A stretch of DNA of 9,427 nt from Planctomycetota bacterium (GCA_009926815.1 RFOC01000071.1:1-9427); one strand, 5' to 3'; positions 1-6,436 are shown, numbered from the stretch's first letter. The notes: a model not told the origin generated them from the sequence alone. Numbers and translations are program-made.

Positions 1-693
1 CACGTCGCCCGGATCGAAGGTGATGAAGTGCTTCGCCAGTTCCGCGCGGAAGTGGTCGATCTCGGCGAGCACGTCGGGCATGTCCACCACGTGGCTCATG
101 GGGAAGCTGGGATAGACCTTGCGCATCTCCGGGCGGGTGACCAGCCGCATCGCCGTCTCGGTGGTGTCCACCTGGCGACCTCGGCTCAGGATGTAGAAGC
201 CGCCCGTGCATCCGATGGCCTGGGCCACCAGCTCCGTGGCCAGGATCTCCTCCTCGCGCCAGACCATGCAGTCCTTCAGCGTGGCGTCGATGTCGTGCTC
301 CTCGTGCAGGCGGTGATGCACCACCTCCACGTTGTCCACCAGGCAGATGAACATGTCGGGCTTGAGCCGCTTGAGCAGGTCCAGGTCGAAGGCCGCGAAG
401 AGACCGTGTCGCCAGCGGAAGGTGGCGTGCGTGTTCACCACCACGTTGGGGTGGTCCTCCGCCGGCGTCGTGGCCGCGATGATGTCCTTGAAGGCGGCCC
501 GGCGAAGGCTGGAGAGGCGGCTGAGCGGCAGGTCCAGGATGCGGCCGGGCCGCACGTCCGGGGCCTCGGCGTACATCAGGTCGCCCACGTTGAAGAGCTC
601 GATGCGGTCGCCCCGTTCACCGGCGAGTTCGGCCGCGGCCTTCAAGTAGGGCTTCTTGTCCACGCCGACCTGACCGGTGACCACGGCTCTCAT
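1..693 (-). CDS. Archaeal-type adenylate kinase-like P-loop protein (partial, C-terminus outside window)
   Basis: The frame is open from ATG at 693 to the left edge (231 codons, no stop), so the C-terminus is missing. The N-terminal 190 residues follow the layout of archaeal adenylate kinase AdkA: a beta-strand and P-loop-like turn at residues 4-14, FNVGDLMY (34-41), VVVNTHATF (84-92), LLKRLKPDMFICLVD (106-120) and an HHRL segment (126-129). The P-loop is abnormal: GQVGVDKK (7-14) replaces GxxGxGK[S/T], losing the third glycine and the Ser/Thr after the lysine. AdkA proteins are usually about 190 residues, while this one continues with a VYPSFPMSH segment (193-201) and beyond, so a second domain is likely. 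It is the last visible gene of the minus-strand run, 49 bases after ispF, with no clear Shine-Dalgarno site. Nucleotide binding or kinase activity is inference; it could be a degenerate NTP-binding protein. Confidence 0.72.
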   Translation of the reverse strand, partial: MRAVVTGQVGVDKKPYLKAAAELAGERGDRIELFNVGDLMYAEAPDVRPGRILDLPLSRLSSLRRAAFKDIIAATTPAEDHPNVVVNTHATFRWRHGLFAAFDLDLLKRLKPDMFICLVDNVEVVHHRLHEEHDIDATLKDCMVWREEEILATELVAQAIGCTGGFYILSRGRQVDTTETAMRLVTRPEMRKVYPSFPMSHVVDMPDVLAEIDHFRAELAKHFITFDPGDV

Positions 694-742
694 GTCCGTC
701 AGTGTAACCGCAAGCCCCGCGAAGCCGCGTGAATCCGTCCGT

Positions 743-1234
743 TCAGGCCGCGACGAGCAGGGCCACCACGTGCACCTCGATGGCTCGCCCCTCGCCCACC
801 GCATCCACCTTCTCGTGGGTCTTGCCCTTCACGTTCACCGAAGATTCGGCGGTGCCGAGCAGCGCGGCGAGCCGCGACCGGATCGCCGACTTCACTGGAC
901 CGATCTTCGGTCGCTCGCAGATCACGGTGGCATCGAGGTTGCCCACGCGAAGCCCGGCTGCCCGCATCCGGCGCACCGCCTCCGCGAGGAAGTGGGCGCT
1001 GTCCTTGCCTGCCCACGCGGGATCCGTGTCGGGGAAGAGCTGGCCGATGTCCGGCTCGCCCATGGCCCCCAGGATCGCGTCGGTCACGGCATGCAGCAGC
1101 GCGTCGCCATCGGAGTGGCCCACGGGGCCGCGATCATGCGGCACATGCACGCCGCCGAGCACGAAGGGACGGCCGGCGCCGTGGGGCGTCAGGGGTTCAA
1201 GCCGGTGCAGGTCATAGCCGTGGCCGATGCGCAC
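743..1234 (-). CDS. ispF: 2-C-methyl-D-erythritol 2,4-cyclodiphosphate synthase
   Basis: IspF is a cytoplasmic trimeric enzyme of the non-mevalonate isoprenoid pathway; it cyclises CDP-methylerythritol 2-phosphate to the 2,4-cyclodiphosphate with release of CMP. The 163-residue product has the normal family length and its hallmarks: GYDLH (6-10) with metal ligands D8 and H10, the third ligand H48, the HSDGD segment (40-44), DIGQLFPDTDP (62-72), the NLDATVICERPKI strand, and VNVKGKTHEKVDAVGEGRAIE near the C-terminus. Translation starts at GTG 1234, giving the canonical MRIGHGYDLH start; the preceding gene stops only 3 bases upstream, so the two are probably translationally coupled. No obvious Shine-Dalgarno site. 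IspD, often adjacent or fused, is not in the window. The pathway feeds undecaprenyl phosphate, which fits the neighbouring murD. Confidence 0.97.
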   Translation of the reverse strand: MRIGHGYDLHRLEPLTPHGAGRPFVLGGVHVPHDRGPVGHSDGDALLHAVTDAILGAMGEPDIGQLFPDTDPAWAGKDSAHFLAEAVRRMRAAGLRVGNLDATVICERPKIGPVKSAIRSRLAALLGTAESSVNVKGKTHEKVDAVGEGRAIEVHVVALLVAA

Positions 1235-1237
1235 GGC

Positions 1238-1732
1238 TTACTGGTCGTACTGACTCTCGCTCTTGGGGGGCAGCTTGCCGCCCTGCGGCGTGGCGTACGG
1301 CGGTCGATCCGCGGCCTGGTCCGTTCGCAGTCGAACGGCGGGATCCGGTTCGGGCCACTCCGGAGCTTCGCGGATGGCCACGTCGATCCTTCGGCAGCTG
1401 GCGGGTGGGCAGGTCAGCTGGTTGTCCAGGTGCCCGAACTGCGTGCCGTTGTCCCACACGGCGTAGACCATGCGGTCCGGGGTCAGCACCGGATCATCAC
1501 CGCCGCCCTGGAGGAAGTTGAACGTGAGCTGCTTGCCCGCCGGAACCTTCATCTCGAAGAACGGCTCCTGCGTCCGCGTGTCGACCACGCTGATGGTCAG
1601 CGGCCGCATGGACGTGCTCTCGTAGACGAAGCCCCGGCCCGAACTGGGCATGAACCCGCCATCGGGGGCGTAGCAGCCCACGGGCAGGGCGATGGCGGCG
1701 AGCAGGGACCGACGAATCCATCCGGAGAGCAT
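1238..1732 (-). CDS. Small predicted lipoprotein, function unknown
   Basis: The 164-residue product starts with a lipoprotein signal: positively charged residues R7-R8, a hydrophobic stretch 10-18 and lipobox LPVGC with C20 as the predicted lipidated cysteine. Residue 21 is Tyr rather than Asp, so outer-membrane destination is likely if the usual Lol rule applies here. The mature part (about 35-125) reads like a compact beta-rich domain (strands around MRPLTISVVDTRT, FFEMKVPAGKQLTFNF, RMVYAVWDN), contains two further cysteines (C108, C113) that could form a disulfide, and ends in a proline-rich tail (124-156). The ATG at 1732 lies 12 bases after the murD stop and the gene ends 3 bases before ispF, so it is embedded in the run. 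I do not recognise a named family; a surface or periplasmic accessory to envelope assembly is only suggested by context. Confidence 0.8.
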   Translation of the reverse strand: MLSGWIRRSLLAAIALPVGCYAPDGGFMPSSGRGFVYESTSMRPLTISVVDTRTQEPFFEMKVPAGKQLTFNFLQGGGDDPVLTPDRMVYAVWDNGTQFGHLDNQLTCPPASCRRIDVAIREAPEWPEPDPAVRLRTDQAADRPPYATPQGGKLPPKSESQYDQ

Positions 1733-1744
1733 CGTGCGGGAATG

Positions 1745-3112
1745 CTACTGGCCACGGGCCAGTTCGGCGAATCGCAGGCCGCGTTGCTGGTAGTTCTCGA
1801 ACTGGTCCCAGCTGGCGCAGCCCGGGGAGAGCAGCACCACGTCGCCGGGTCTGGCCGCCGCCCGGATGCGGCCCACGGCGCCATCGAGCGTGCCGCACGG
1901 GATGCCGCCTCGGGAGGCGATGGCCGCGGCCGTGGCGCCCACGGCGTAGAGCCCACCGAGCGAGCCGGCGAGTTCCGCGATGGCCGTCAGGTCCGAGCCC
2001 TTGTCGTAGCCGCCCGCGATCAGGTGCACGCGAGCTCGCTCGGGAAAGCAGGCCACCGCCAGCAGCGAGGCCTCGGGCGTGGTGGCCTTGCTGTCATCGA
2101 ACCAGCGCACCCCGTCATGCTCATGCACTAGGCAGAGTCGATGCGGGAGACCCCGGAAACTCCGCAGTCGTGTCTCCAGCGCGGCCCAGTCGGGCTGTTC
2201 GCCATCCAGCCGGATGGCGGCGGCAGCCACGCGAAGGGCAAGCAGGGCGTTCCGCCGGTTGTGCGGTCCCGGCAGCGGACAGGCCTCGGCCATCGACGCC
2301 ACAAGCCCGGCCTCGAGTCCCGGCTGGCCGTCGCGCCACCAGGCACCTGGAGGCATGGCGGCGAATCGCGCGGCGGCGACCGGGTCCATGTCGAAGTCGG
2401 AGAGGAAGATCTCCTGTCCGGGACCGCGCAGCAGGGCCTTGCTGGCGCTGTAGTGCTCGGGGCCCAGATGCCAGTCCAGGTGGTTGTCCGCCAGGTTCGT
2501 GAGCACGCCCACGCGCGGTGACCAGTGCGGCTGGCCGGATTCGGGTCCCAGCCACCAGAGCATGAAGCTGGAGAGTTCCGCCACGATCCAGTCCCGTGGC
2601 CCGACGCTGGGCGGATCCGAGAGCAGGCTCCCGCCGATGTTGCCGGCGAGCGTGGCCCGGCGGCCCTGGCCATCGAGCAGATGGGCGATCATGGCGCTGG
2701 TGGTGCTCTTGCCCGCCGTTCCGGTGATGCCGATCACGCGCTCTCGGGGCAGGCCCTCGAGCGAGAGTCGGATCTCGGTGGAGATGGCGGCCCCGCCGGC
2801 TCGCGCAGCTTCCAGGAAGGGGTCGTTCCACGGATGCTTCACGGCGGGGTTGGCGATGACCAGTTCGGCGTCACGGAAATCCGCCGGGTCGTGGCCGCCG
2901 AGCCGCAGTCGGACACGTCCGGCCTGAAGCAGGGGCTGCAGCGCCTCCACCGAGGACTTGAGCTTCTCCTGCGGAGCCAGATCCGTCACCGTCACCTGCC
3001 TGGCGCCCGCCTGGACCAGCGCGCGCGTCACGCCGAGTCCGCCTCCGAAGGCGCCCAGTCCCATCACGAGGCACCGTCGGCCCCTGGCGATCCGCTCCAG
3101 CGAGGGGTTCAT
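1745..3112 (-). CDS. murD: UDP-N-acetylmuramoyl-L-alanine--D-glutamate ligase
   Basis: MurD is a cytoplasmic ATP-dependent ligase that adds D-glutamate to UDP-MurNAc-L-Ala in peptidoglycan precursor synthesis. The 455-residue product shows all three Mur-ligase domains: an N-terminal Rossmann-like UDP-binding region (15-44, GLGAFGGGLG), the central ATPase with P-loop GTAGKST (131-137, K135), GNIG (157-160), ELSSF (179-183), the NHLDWH segment (210-215) and a Lys (K225) in the place of the carbamylated lysine, then the C-terminal domain with FRGLPHR (319-325), DDSKATT (339-345), GGYDKGSD (367-374) and LSPGCASWDQF (428-438). The GTNGKST, DHxDR and DSKATN positions are each altered by one or two residues. 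The ATG overlaps the stop of the upstream ABC gene by ATGA (3109-3112), indicating coupled translation. Other dcw genes are not adjacent. Confidence 0.96.
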   Translation of the reverse strand: MNPSLERIARGRRCLVMGLGAFGGGLGVTRALVQAGARQVTVTDLAPQEKLKSSVEALQPLLQAGRVRLRLGGHDPADFRDAELVIANPAVKHPWNDPFLEAARAGGAAISTEIRLSLEGLPRERVIGITGTAGKSTTSAMIAHLLDGQGRRATLAGNIGGSLLSDPPSVGPRDWIVAELSSFMLWWLGPESGQPHWSPRVGVLTNLADNHLDWHLGPEHYSASKALLRGPGQEIFLSDFDMDPVAAARFAAMPPGAWWRDGQPGLEAGLVASMAEACPLPGPHNRRNALLALRVAAAAIRLDGEQPDWAALETRLRSFRGLPHRLCLVHEHDGVRWFDDSKATTPEASLLAVACFPERARVHLIAGGYDKGSDLTAIAELAGSLGGLYAVGATAAAIASRGGIPCGTLDGAVGRIRAAARPGDVVLLSPGCASWDQFENYQQRGLRFAELARGQ

Positions 3113-3984
3113 CGTGTGGGCGTGATCGCCGACACCGGCTGCTTCCGCAGGCCGGTGCCCAGCAGGTCCTCGGCGTAGTTGGTGGCGGCCTTGCGCTCGG
3201 TGATGGGGCCCTGGGCGTCGCCGCGCAGGAACTGCCGGATCAGGCGCTCGGTCTCGGAGAGTCCCGCGGCCGCGTCCTCCGGCAGCTTGCGGAGCGCATC
3301 GAAGGCCTCGCGGGTGTCCACCCGCAGTGCGCGGCCCTTGTCGAGCATGACCATGCGATCGGCGATGGTGAACGCGCTGTCCATCTCGTGGGTCACCACC
3401 ACGCTGGTCACGCCGAGCTTGCGGGTGAGGTCCAGGATCAGCTGGTCGATCTCGGCGCTGGTCACCGGATCCAGTCCGGCGCTGGGCTCGTCGTAGAAGA
3501 GGATGCGAGGATCCAGGGCCAGCGCGCGGGCCAGGCCGGCCCGCTTCTTCATGCCGCCGCTGATCTGGCTGGGGAACTTGTCGGCGTGCTCGCGCAGGCC
3601 CACCAGCTCCAGCTTGATCTTCACCTGGATGTCGATGATGTGGTGATCCAGGTCGGTGTGCTCCCGCAGCGGCAGGGCCACGTTCTCGGCGATCGTCATG
3701 CTGTTGAAGAGTGCGCCGGACTGGAACAGGATGCCGAACTTGCGCCGCACCCGGTCCATCTCGGCCTCGGGCAGCACGCTGATGTCCTCGCCGAAGAGAT
3801 GGATGTTCCCGGAGGTGGGCTTCAGGCTGCCGATCAGGTGGCGCAGCAGCGTGCTCTTGCCGCAGCCCGAGCCACCCATGATGACCATGGTCTCGCCTTC
3901 CTTCACATCCAGGTTGATGCCGGCAAGCACCGTCTGGGTGCCGAAGACGCGGACCAGCTCGCGGACCTCGATCGCGTTCGACAT
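3109..3984 (-). CDS. MlaF/Mce-type ABC transporter ATP-binding protein
   Basis: This is the ATPase subunit of an Mla/Mce-type lipid (phospholipid) transporter, acting at the cytoplasmic face of the inner membrane. The 291-residue product has a complete ABC domain: Walker A GGSGCGKST (37-45), Q-loop Q88 in LFQSGALF, signature SGGMKKRAGLARA (142-154), Walker B ILFYDE (161-166, D165/E166) and H-loop H199. The segment FYDEPSAGLDPVTSAEID is very characteristic of MlaF. A tail of about 45 residues after 245 extends beyond the core, where MlaF proteins contact partners. The start ATG at 3984 is 4 bases after the stop of the preceding membrane-protein gene, with a weak GAGG close to it. The permease MlaE and the MCE-domain MlaD are absent from the window, so they must be encoded elsewhere, or this ATPase serves different membrane partners. 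The substrate is inferred from the family. Confidence 0.92.
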   Translation of the reverse strand: MSNAIEVRELVRVFGTQTVLAGINLDVKEGETMVIMGGSGCGKSTLLRHLIGSLKPTSGNIHLFGEDISVLPEAEMDRVRRKFGILFQSGALFNSMTIAENVALPLREHTDLDHHIIDIQVKIKLELVGLREHADKFPSQISGGMKKRAGLARALALDPRILFYDEPSAGLDPVTSAEIDQLILDLTRKLGVTSVVVTHEMDSAFTIADRMVMLDKGRALRVDTREAFDALRKLPEDAAAGLSETERLIRQFLRGDAQGPITERKAATNYAEDLLGTGLRKQPVSAITPTR

Positions 3985-3988
3985 GCCC

Positions 3989-4699
3989 TCAGCGTAGCGG
4001 GGACGCCGACGCGGGTGCGAGCGAAGTGCCGGGTTTCCCCGGAGCAGGCGGGGCCAGCGGCGGTGGTCCGGGATCCCCGGGCGGGAAGACGGGGTTGTCC
4101 AGGCCGGGATCGAGCACCCGCAGGTTCCGCCACTTCATGACCACGCCGCCGCCGCGGGCATCGAAACGCTCCAGACCCAGATCCGCCTCCACCTCGGCCC
4201 GCTCGAAGACCAGCGTGATGGGAACCGTGATGACGGGATCCTTTCCATCCTGCTGCAGCGAGGCCAGCCTGGAGGCGCTGTTGCGCGCCTGGCGGAACGC
4301 CCCGTGACGGGCCTGCAGGGGTGCCGCGAACGCCTGCATGACCTGGGTGGTGGCCGTGGCGGCTGGACCGCTCCAGTGCAGCGGCATCTCGGCCGGGCGG
4401 GCCTGCAGCAGTGCGCTGACCGGTGGATTCGGGCCTCGCCAGAGCGTGTTCAGGCCGTTGCGCCAGAACAGCACGCTGAACACCAGCGTGGAGAGCACCC
4501 CCGCGATCACGGCGGCCCATGCCAGGCCCCGCCCGTGCAGCGACGCATCACGCCGGATCTGCCGCAGCGCAACGAGTCCCGTCACGGTGGCCAGCAGCGT
4601 CATGGGCGGGCAGCACAGCGGCACGGCGAACATGGCGGCCAGCACGCTGGTCCGGCAGAGTTGCGTGGCGGGGGGCTGGGGATCGGAAGTCTCGTTCAT
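3989..4699 (-). CDS. DUF4190-like two-helix membrane protein with C-terminal extracytoplasmic domain
   Basis: The preferred start is ATG 4699, which overlaps the previous gene's stop as ATGA (4696-4699) and has GGAGG at 4710-4714, 10 bases upstream; the frame is open further upstream to 4822 but that part reads as a shadow of the neighbour. The 236-residue product has two predicted membrane helices (about 17-45 and 58-79) separated by a short basic loop ALRQIRRD (44-51) followed by GRGLAWAAVIAGVL, the pattern of DUF4190. Residues 80-205 would lie outside the membrane and include strand-like ITVPITLVFERAEVEADL and VVMKWRNLRVLDPG; residues 205-231 are Pro/Gly/Ala-rich and probably disordered. 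It shares its architecture with the next upstream gene, suggesting duplication. Function unknown; position beside an MlaF-type ATPase makes an envelope role plausible but does not show it. Confidence 0.8.
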   Translation of the reverse strand: MNETSDPQPPATQLCRTSVLAAMFAVPLCCPPMTLLATVTGLVALRQIRRDASLHGRGLAWAAVIAGVLSTLVFSVLFWRNGLNTLWRGPNPPVSALLQARPAEMPLHWSGPAATATTQVMQAFAAPLQARHGAFRQARNSASRLASLQQDGKDPVITVPITLVFERAEVEADLGLERFDARGGGVVMKWRNLRVLDPGLDNPVFPPGDPGPPPLAPPAPGKPGTSLAPASASPLR

Positions 4700-5367
4700 G
4701 GGGATGCGGCCTCCGCCGCGGAGACTCGGATGGAGCGGCCTCCGCGCAGGCTGAAGTCGATCTCCAGCACGCGGGCCGTGGGCAGCCAGGGCTGTGGGTC
4801 GGACGCTTGCGGGGCGACCCACTGGACCTGCGCGGATCCCGTGCAGTCGCCCTTCTCGAACCGGGCCACCAGCGCCATGCTGACCAGGGGCGTCAGGGGT
4901 GAGCCAGTCACCGCCGGATCGATGACGCTGACCGACCGAAGGGATCCCAGGTCCGAGGCCAGCTCGGCCGCGAAGCGCTCGATGGCCTCGCGGGAAGGCG
5001 CGGCGGACAACGGGGCCAGGCCCGAGGTCTCGGGCACGGCCTGGTCAAAACGGCCCTCGCACGCTGCCGTGATGGCACGAATGGTGCGCCGCTCAAGATT
5101 GGGCAGCAGCCAGCCGTTCACCGCCTCGGCCAGAGCCAGCTGAACGGCGATGGCAGCACCCGCAAGTCCCAGGGCCCAGCCGGCCATCCGATTCCGCTGT
5201 CCAGCTGCAGCGGACCTGCGCCACGCGATGAAGCCCAGCACGCCGCCCACTGCGGCCAGCGGCGTCAGGCACGTGAGCAGTGCGGATGCACTGCTGATGG
5301 TGGCCCAGATGGCCAGCCAGTCCCGCGAGGCTGGGCGGGAGGGAACCTGTGGTGGCGGAAGCTTCAA
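4696..5367 (-). CDS. Membrane protein with DUF4190-like N-terminus, function unknown
   Basis: The 223-residue product has two predicted membrane segments (about 17-49 and 62-85) joined by a basic, glycine-poor loop WRRSAAAGQRNR, resembling DUF4190, followed by an ectodomain of about 135 residues. The ectodomain has a helical part (about 91-145) and a strand-rich end (ARVLEIDFSLRGGRSIRVS, 198-216), with C103 and C175 as possible disulfide partners. It is first in the minus-strand run and overlaps the next gene by 4 bases. The only reasonable start is TTG at 5367: no in-frame ATG or GTG precedes the first helix, and upstream the frame runs into a terminator hairpin. No Shine-Dalgarno site is visible, so the exact start is uncertain. 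I do not recognise a named family beyond the DUF4190 resemblance. Confidence 0.75.
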   Translation of the reverse strand: MKLPPPQVPSRPASRDWLAIWATISSASALLTCLTPLAAVGGVLGFIAWRRSAAAGQRNRMAGWALGLAGAAIAVQLALAEAVNGWLLPNLERRTIRAITAACEGRFDQAVPETSGLAPLSAAPSREAIERFAAELASDLGSLRSVSVIDPAVTGSPLTPLVSMALVARFEKGDCTGSAQVQWVAPQASDPQPWLPTARVLEIDFSLRGGRSIRVSAAEAASP

Positions 5368-5374
5368 GCGGTGC

Positions 5375-5380
5375 AGGATA
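5375..5380 (-). promoter_or_regulatory. Weak candidate -10 element for the seven-gene run
   Basis: On the minus strand TATCCT matches TATAAT at four of six positions and ends 7 bases before the TTG start at 5367, which would make the transcript nearly leaderless. No convincing -35 hexamer lies 16-18 bases upstream, where the terminator stem sits. The call rests mainly on the need for a promoter in the 93 bases between the preceding stop and the TTG; readthrough of the terminator is the alternative. Confidence 0.22.
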
Positions 5381-5390
5381 GAACGCGGCA

Positions 5391-5428
5391 GAAAAAAAGG
5401 CCGTTGCGACCCGAGGGCCGCAACGGCT
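5391..5428 (-). terminator. Intrinsic terminator after the PEP-CTERM-like gene
   Basis: A perfect 9-bp stem (5400-5408 with 5419-5427, arms GCCGTTGCG and CGCAACGGC read on the minus strand) encloses a 10-base loop and is followed, on the minus strand, by CC and seven T residues (5398-5392). It lies 33 bases after the stop of the secreted-protein gene at 5461 and just before the next minus-strand gene, so it should separate the two transcripts. The other strand has no T-run after the hairpin, so it acts in one direction. Confidence 0.93.
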
Positions 5429-5460
5429 TGAAGAGTGGGAAGATCCAGGAGGCCAGTGAT

Positions 5461-6315
5461 TCAGTGACGTCGACGACGGAGGAACGCCGCCAGGCTGACT
5501 GCGGCGAGAGCGCCGGGGCCTGGGACGGTGGCGAACTCCAGCGTCGAGTTGGCTCGGTAAGCCGTGTTGGTGCCGCCACCGGTCGAGCCAGTCGCGCCCG
5601 TGTTGAGCACCGTCATGGCCAGCTTGATGGTGACGGTGTACGGAGAGATGCTCGTAAAATCCGCCGTGTCGATGGCCAATCGGGCGATCATGAACATGTT
5701 GTTCAGGCTGCTGCCGGCATTGATGCCGTTGGCTGCGATGTTGGAGGTCGTCTTGGCCAGGTTGGCTGCTCCGTTGTAGTAGCCCACCACGCAGTACGGA
5801 TTGCTGGCCGCCGTGGCACCGGCCGACGGATACCAGCCGGGACCGTTGCCCGTGCTCGCGCCGGTGATGCGGGAGGCGTTGGCCGAGTTCATGTTGCTGA
5901 AGCCAGGGTCGGCGGTCAGCGCGATGGGCGTGGCGCCATCGACATCACTGGTCTGGGTCCGCATGCCTTGGGTGACGAAGCTGTCCCACTTGGCCTTCTG
6001 GGCGGTCCATGAACCGGCGAAAGCCGAGTTCTCCGCGGTGTAGTTCGCATTCCAGGTGCTGTTGTCGGCGTGCCGGAAGGCCAGACTCTGGTCTTGGACC
6101 CACGAGGCCTTGTAGGCCGAGACGCCGTAGACGCTGGCCACGATGTCCGTGGACTGGCTCGCCTTGATGTAGACATCAAGCACGGAGTAGGTCTTGGCCC
6201 CATCCGTCACCAGGTAGGCGTCGCCATACAGACGGGTGCCTTCCACGGTCGCGAGCGCCGAGGAGGTCAGACCCATGATCAAAGCCGTCGAACCAACAAA
6301 CATATGGCTCTTCAT
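5461..6315 (-). CDS. Secreted PEP-CTERM-like surface protein, function unknown
   Basis: The 284-residue product has a Sec signal peptide (about 1-22, cleavage near SALA-T) and a C-terminal sorting-type tail: VPGPG (264-268), a short hydrophobic stretch ALAAVSLAAFL (269-279) and RRRR (280-283). This is the tripartite PEP-CTERM plan in the VPGPG form I associate with Phycisphaerae, where an exosortase is expected to process it; no exosortase gene is in the window. The mature region is rich in Ala, Ser, Thr and Asn with several aromatic residues (the YLVTDGAKTYSVLDVYIK strand at 34-51) and a Gly/Thr-rich linker (239-251) before the tail; it resembles beta-rich extracellular proteins. The ATG at 6315 has AAGGA at 6323-6327 with a 7-base spacer, the best ribosome site in the window. 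It is a single-gene unit with its own promoter candidate and terminator. Its composition is less G+C-rich than that of its neighbours, as is common for secreted structural proteins. Confidence 0.87.
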   Translation of the reverse strand: MKSHMFVGSTALIMGLTSSALATVEGTRLYGDAYLVTDGAKTYSVLDVYIKASQSTDIVASVYGVSAYKASWVQDQSLAFRHADNSTWNANYTAENSAFAGSWTAQKAKWDSFVTQGMRTQTSDVDGATPIALTADPGFSNMNSANASRITGASTGNGPGWYPSAGATAASNPYCVVGYYNGAANLAKTTSNIAANGINAGSSLNNMFMIARLAIDTADFTSISPYTVTIKLAMTVLNTGATGSTGGGTNTAYRANSTLEFATVPGPGALAAVSLAAFLRRRRH

Positions 6316-6322
6316 TGCCAGT

Positions 6323-6327
6323 TCCTT
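6323..6327 (-). promoter_or_regulatory. Shine-Dalgarno site of the PEP-CTERM-like gene
   Basis: AAGGA on the minus strand with a 7-base spacer to ATG 6315 fixes the start. Most other genes here lack such a site, so it suggests stronger or independently controlled translation of this surface protein. Confidence 0.8.
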
Positions 6328-6420
6328 TCCCTCTCTTCAGGAGGATCAAATTGTCCGGCAGGGCCTTTCTCCCTCTCGACTCATGGATCACATGACCCAG
6401 GAGCCTGTGCCCTGCCATCC

Positions 6421-6435
6421 GACAGTCCGGACAGT
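6421..6435. repeat. Tandem GACAGT direct repeat
   Basis: GACAGT occurs at 6421-6426 and 6430-6435 separated by CCG, a 9-base period. It abuts the inverted repeat at 6437-6460, making a compact repeat cluster upstream of the surface-protein gene. Could be chance in a short motif. Confidence 0.45.
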
Positions 6436-6436
6436 G

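Noticed and set aside
694..742. Possible hairpin between ispF and the adenylate-kinase-like gene
   Set aside because: Only a 4-bp CGCG stem is present and no T-run follows, so it is neither a terminator nor a credible regulatory structure.
677..2131. Long plus-strand open frame (484 codons) antisense to ispF, the lipoprotein gene and murD
   Set aside because: It is opposite three well-supported genes, has a low-complexity His/Arg/Gly-rich composition typical of antisense frames in G+C-rich DNA, and shows no recognisable domain.
3388..4140. Plus-strand open frame of 250 codons opposite the ABC ATPase gene
   Set aside because: Antisense to a gene with all ABC motifs; no homology recognised in the frame.
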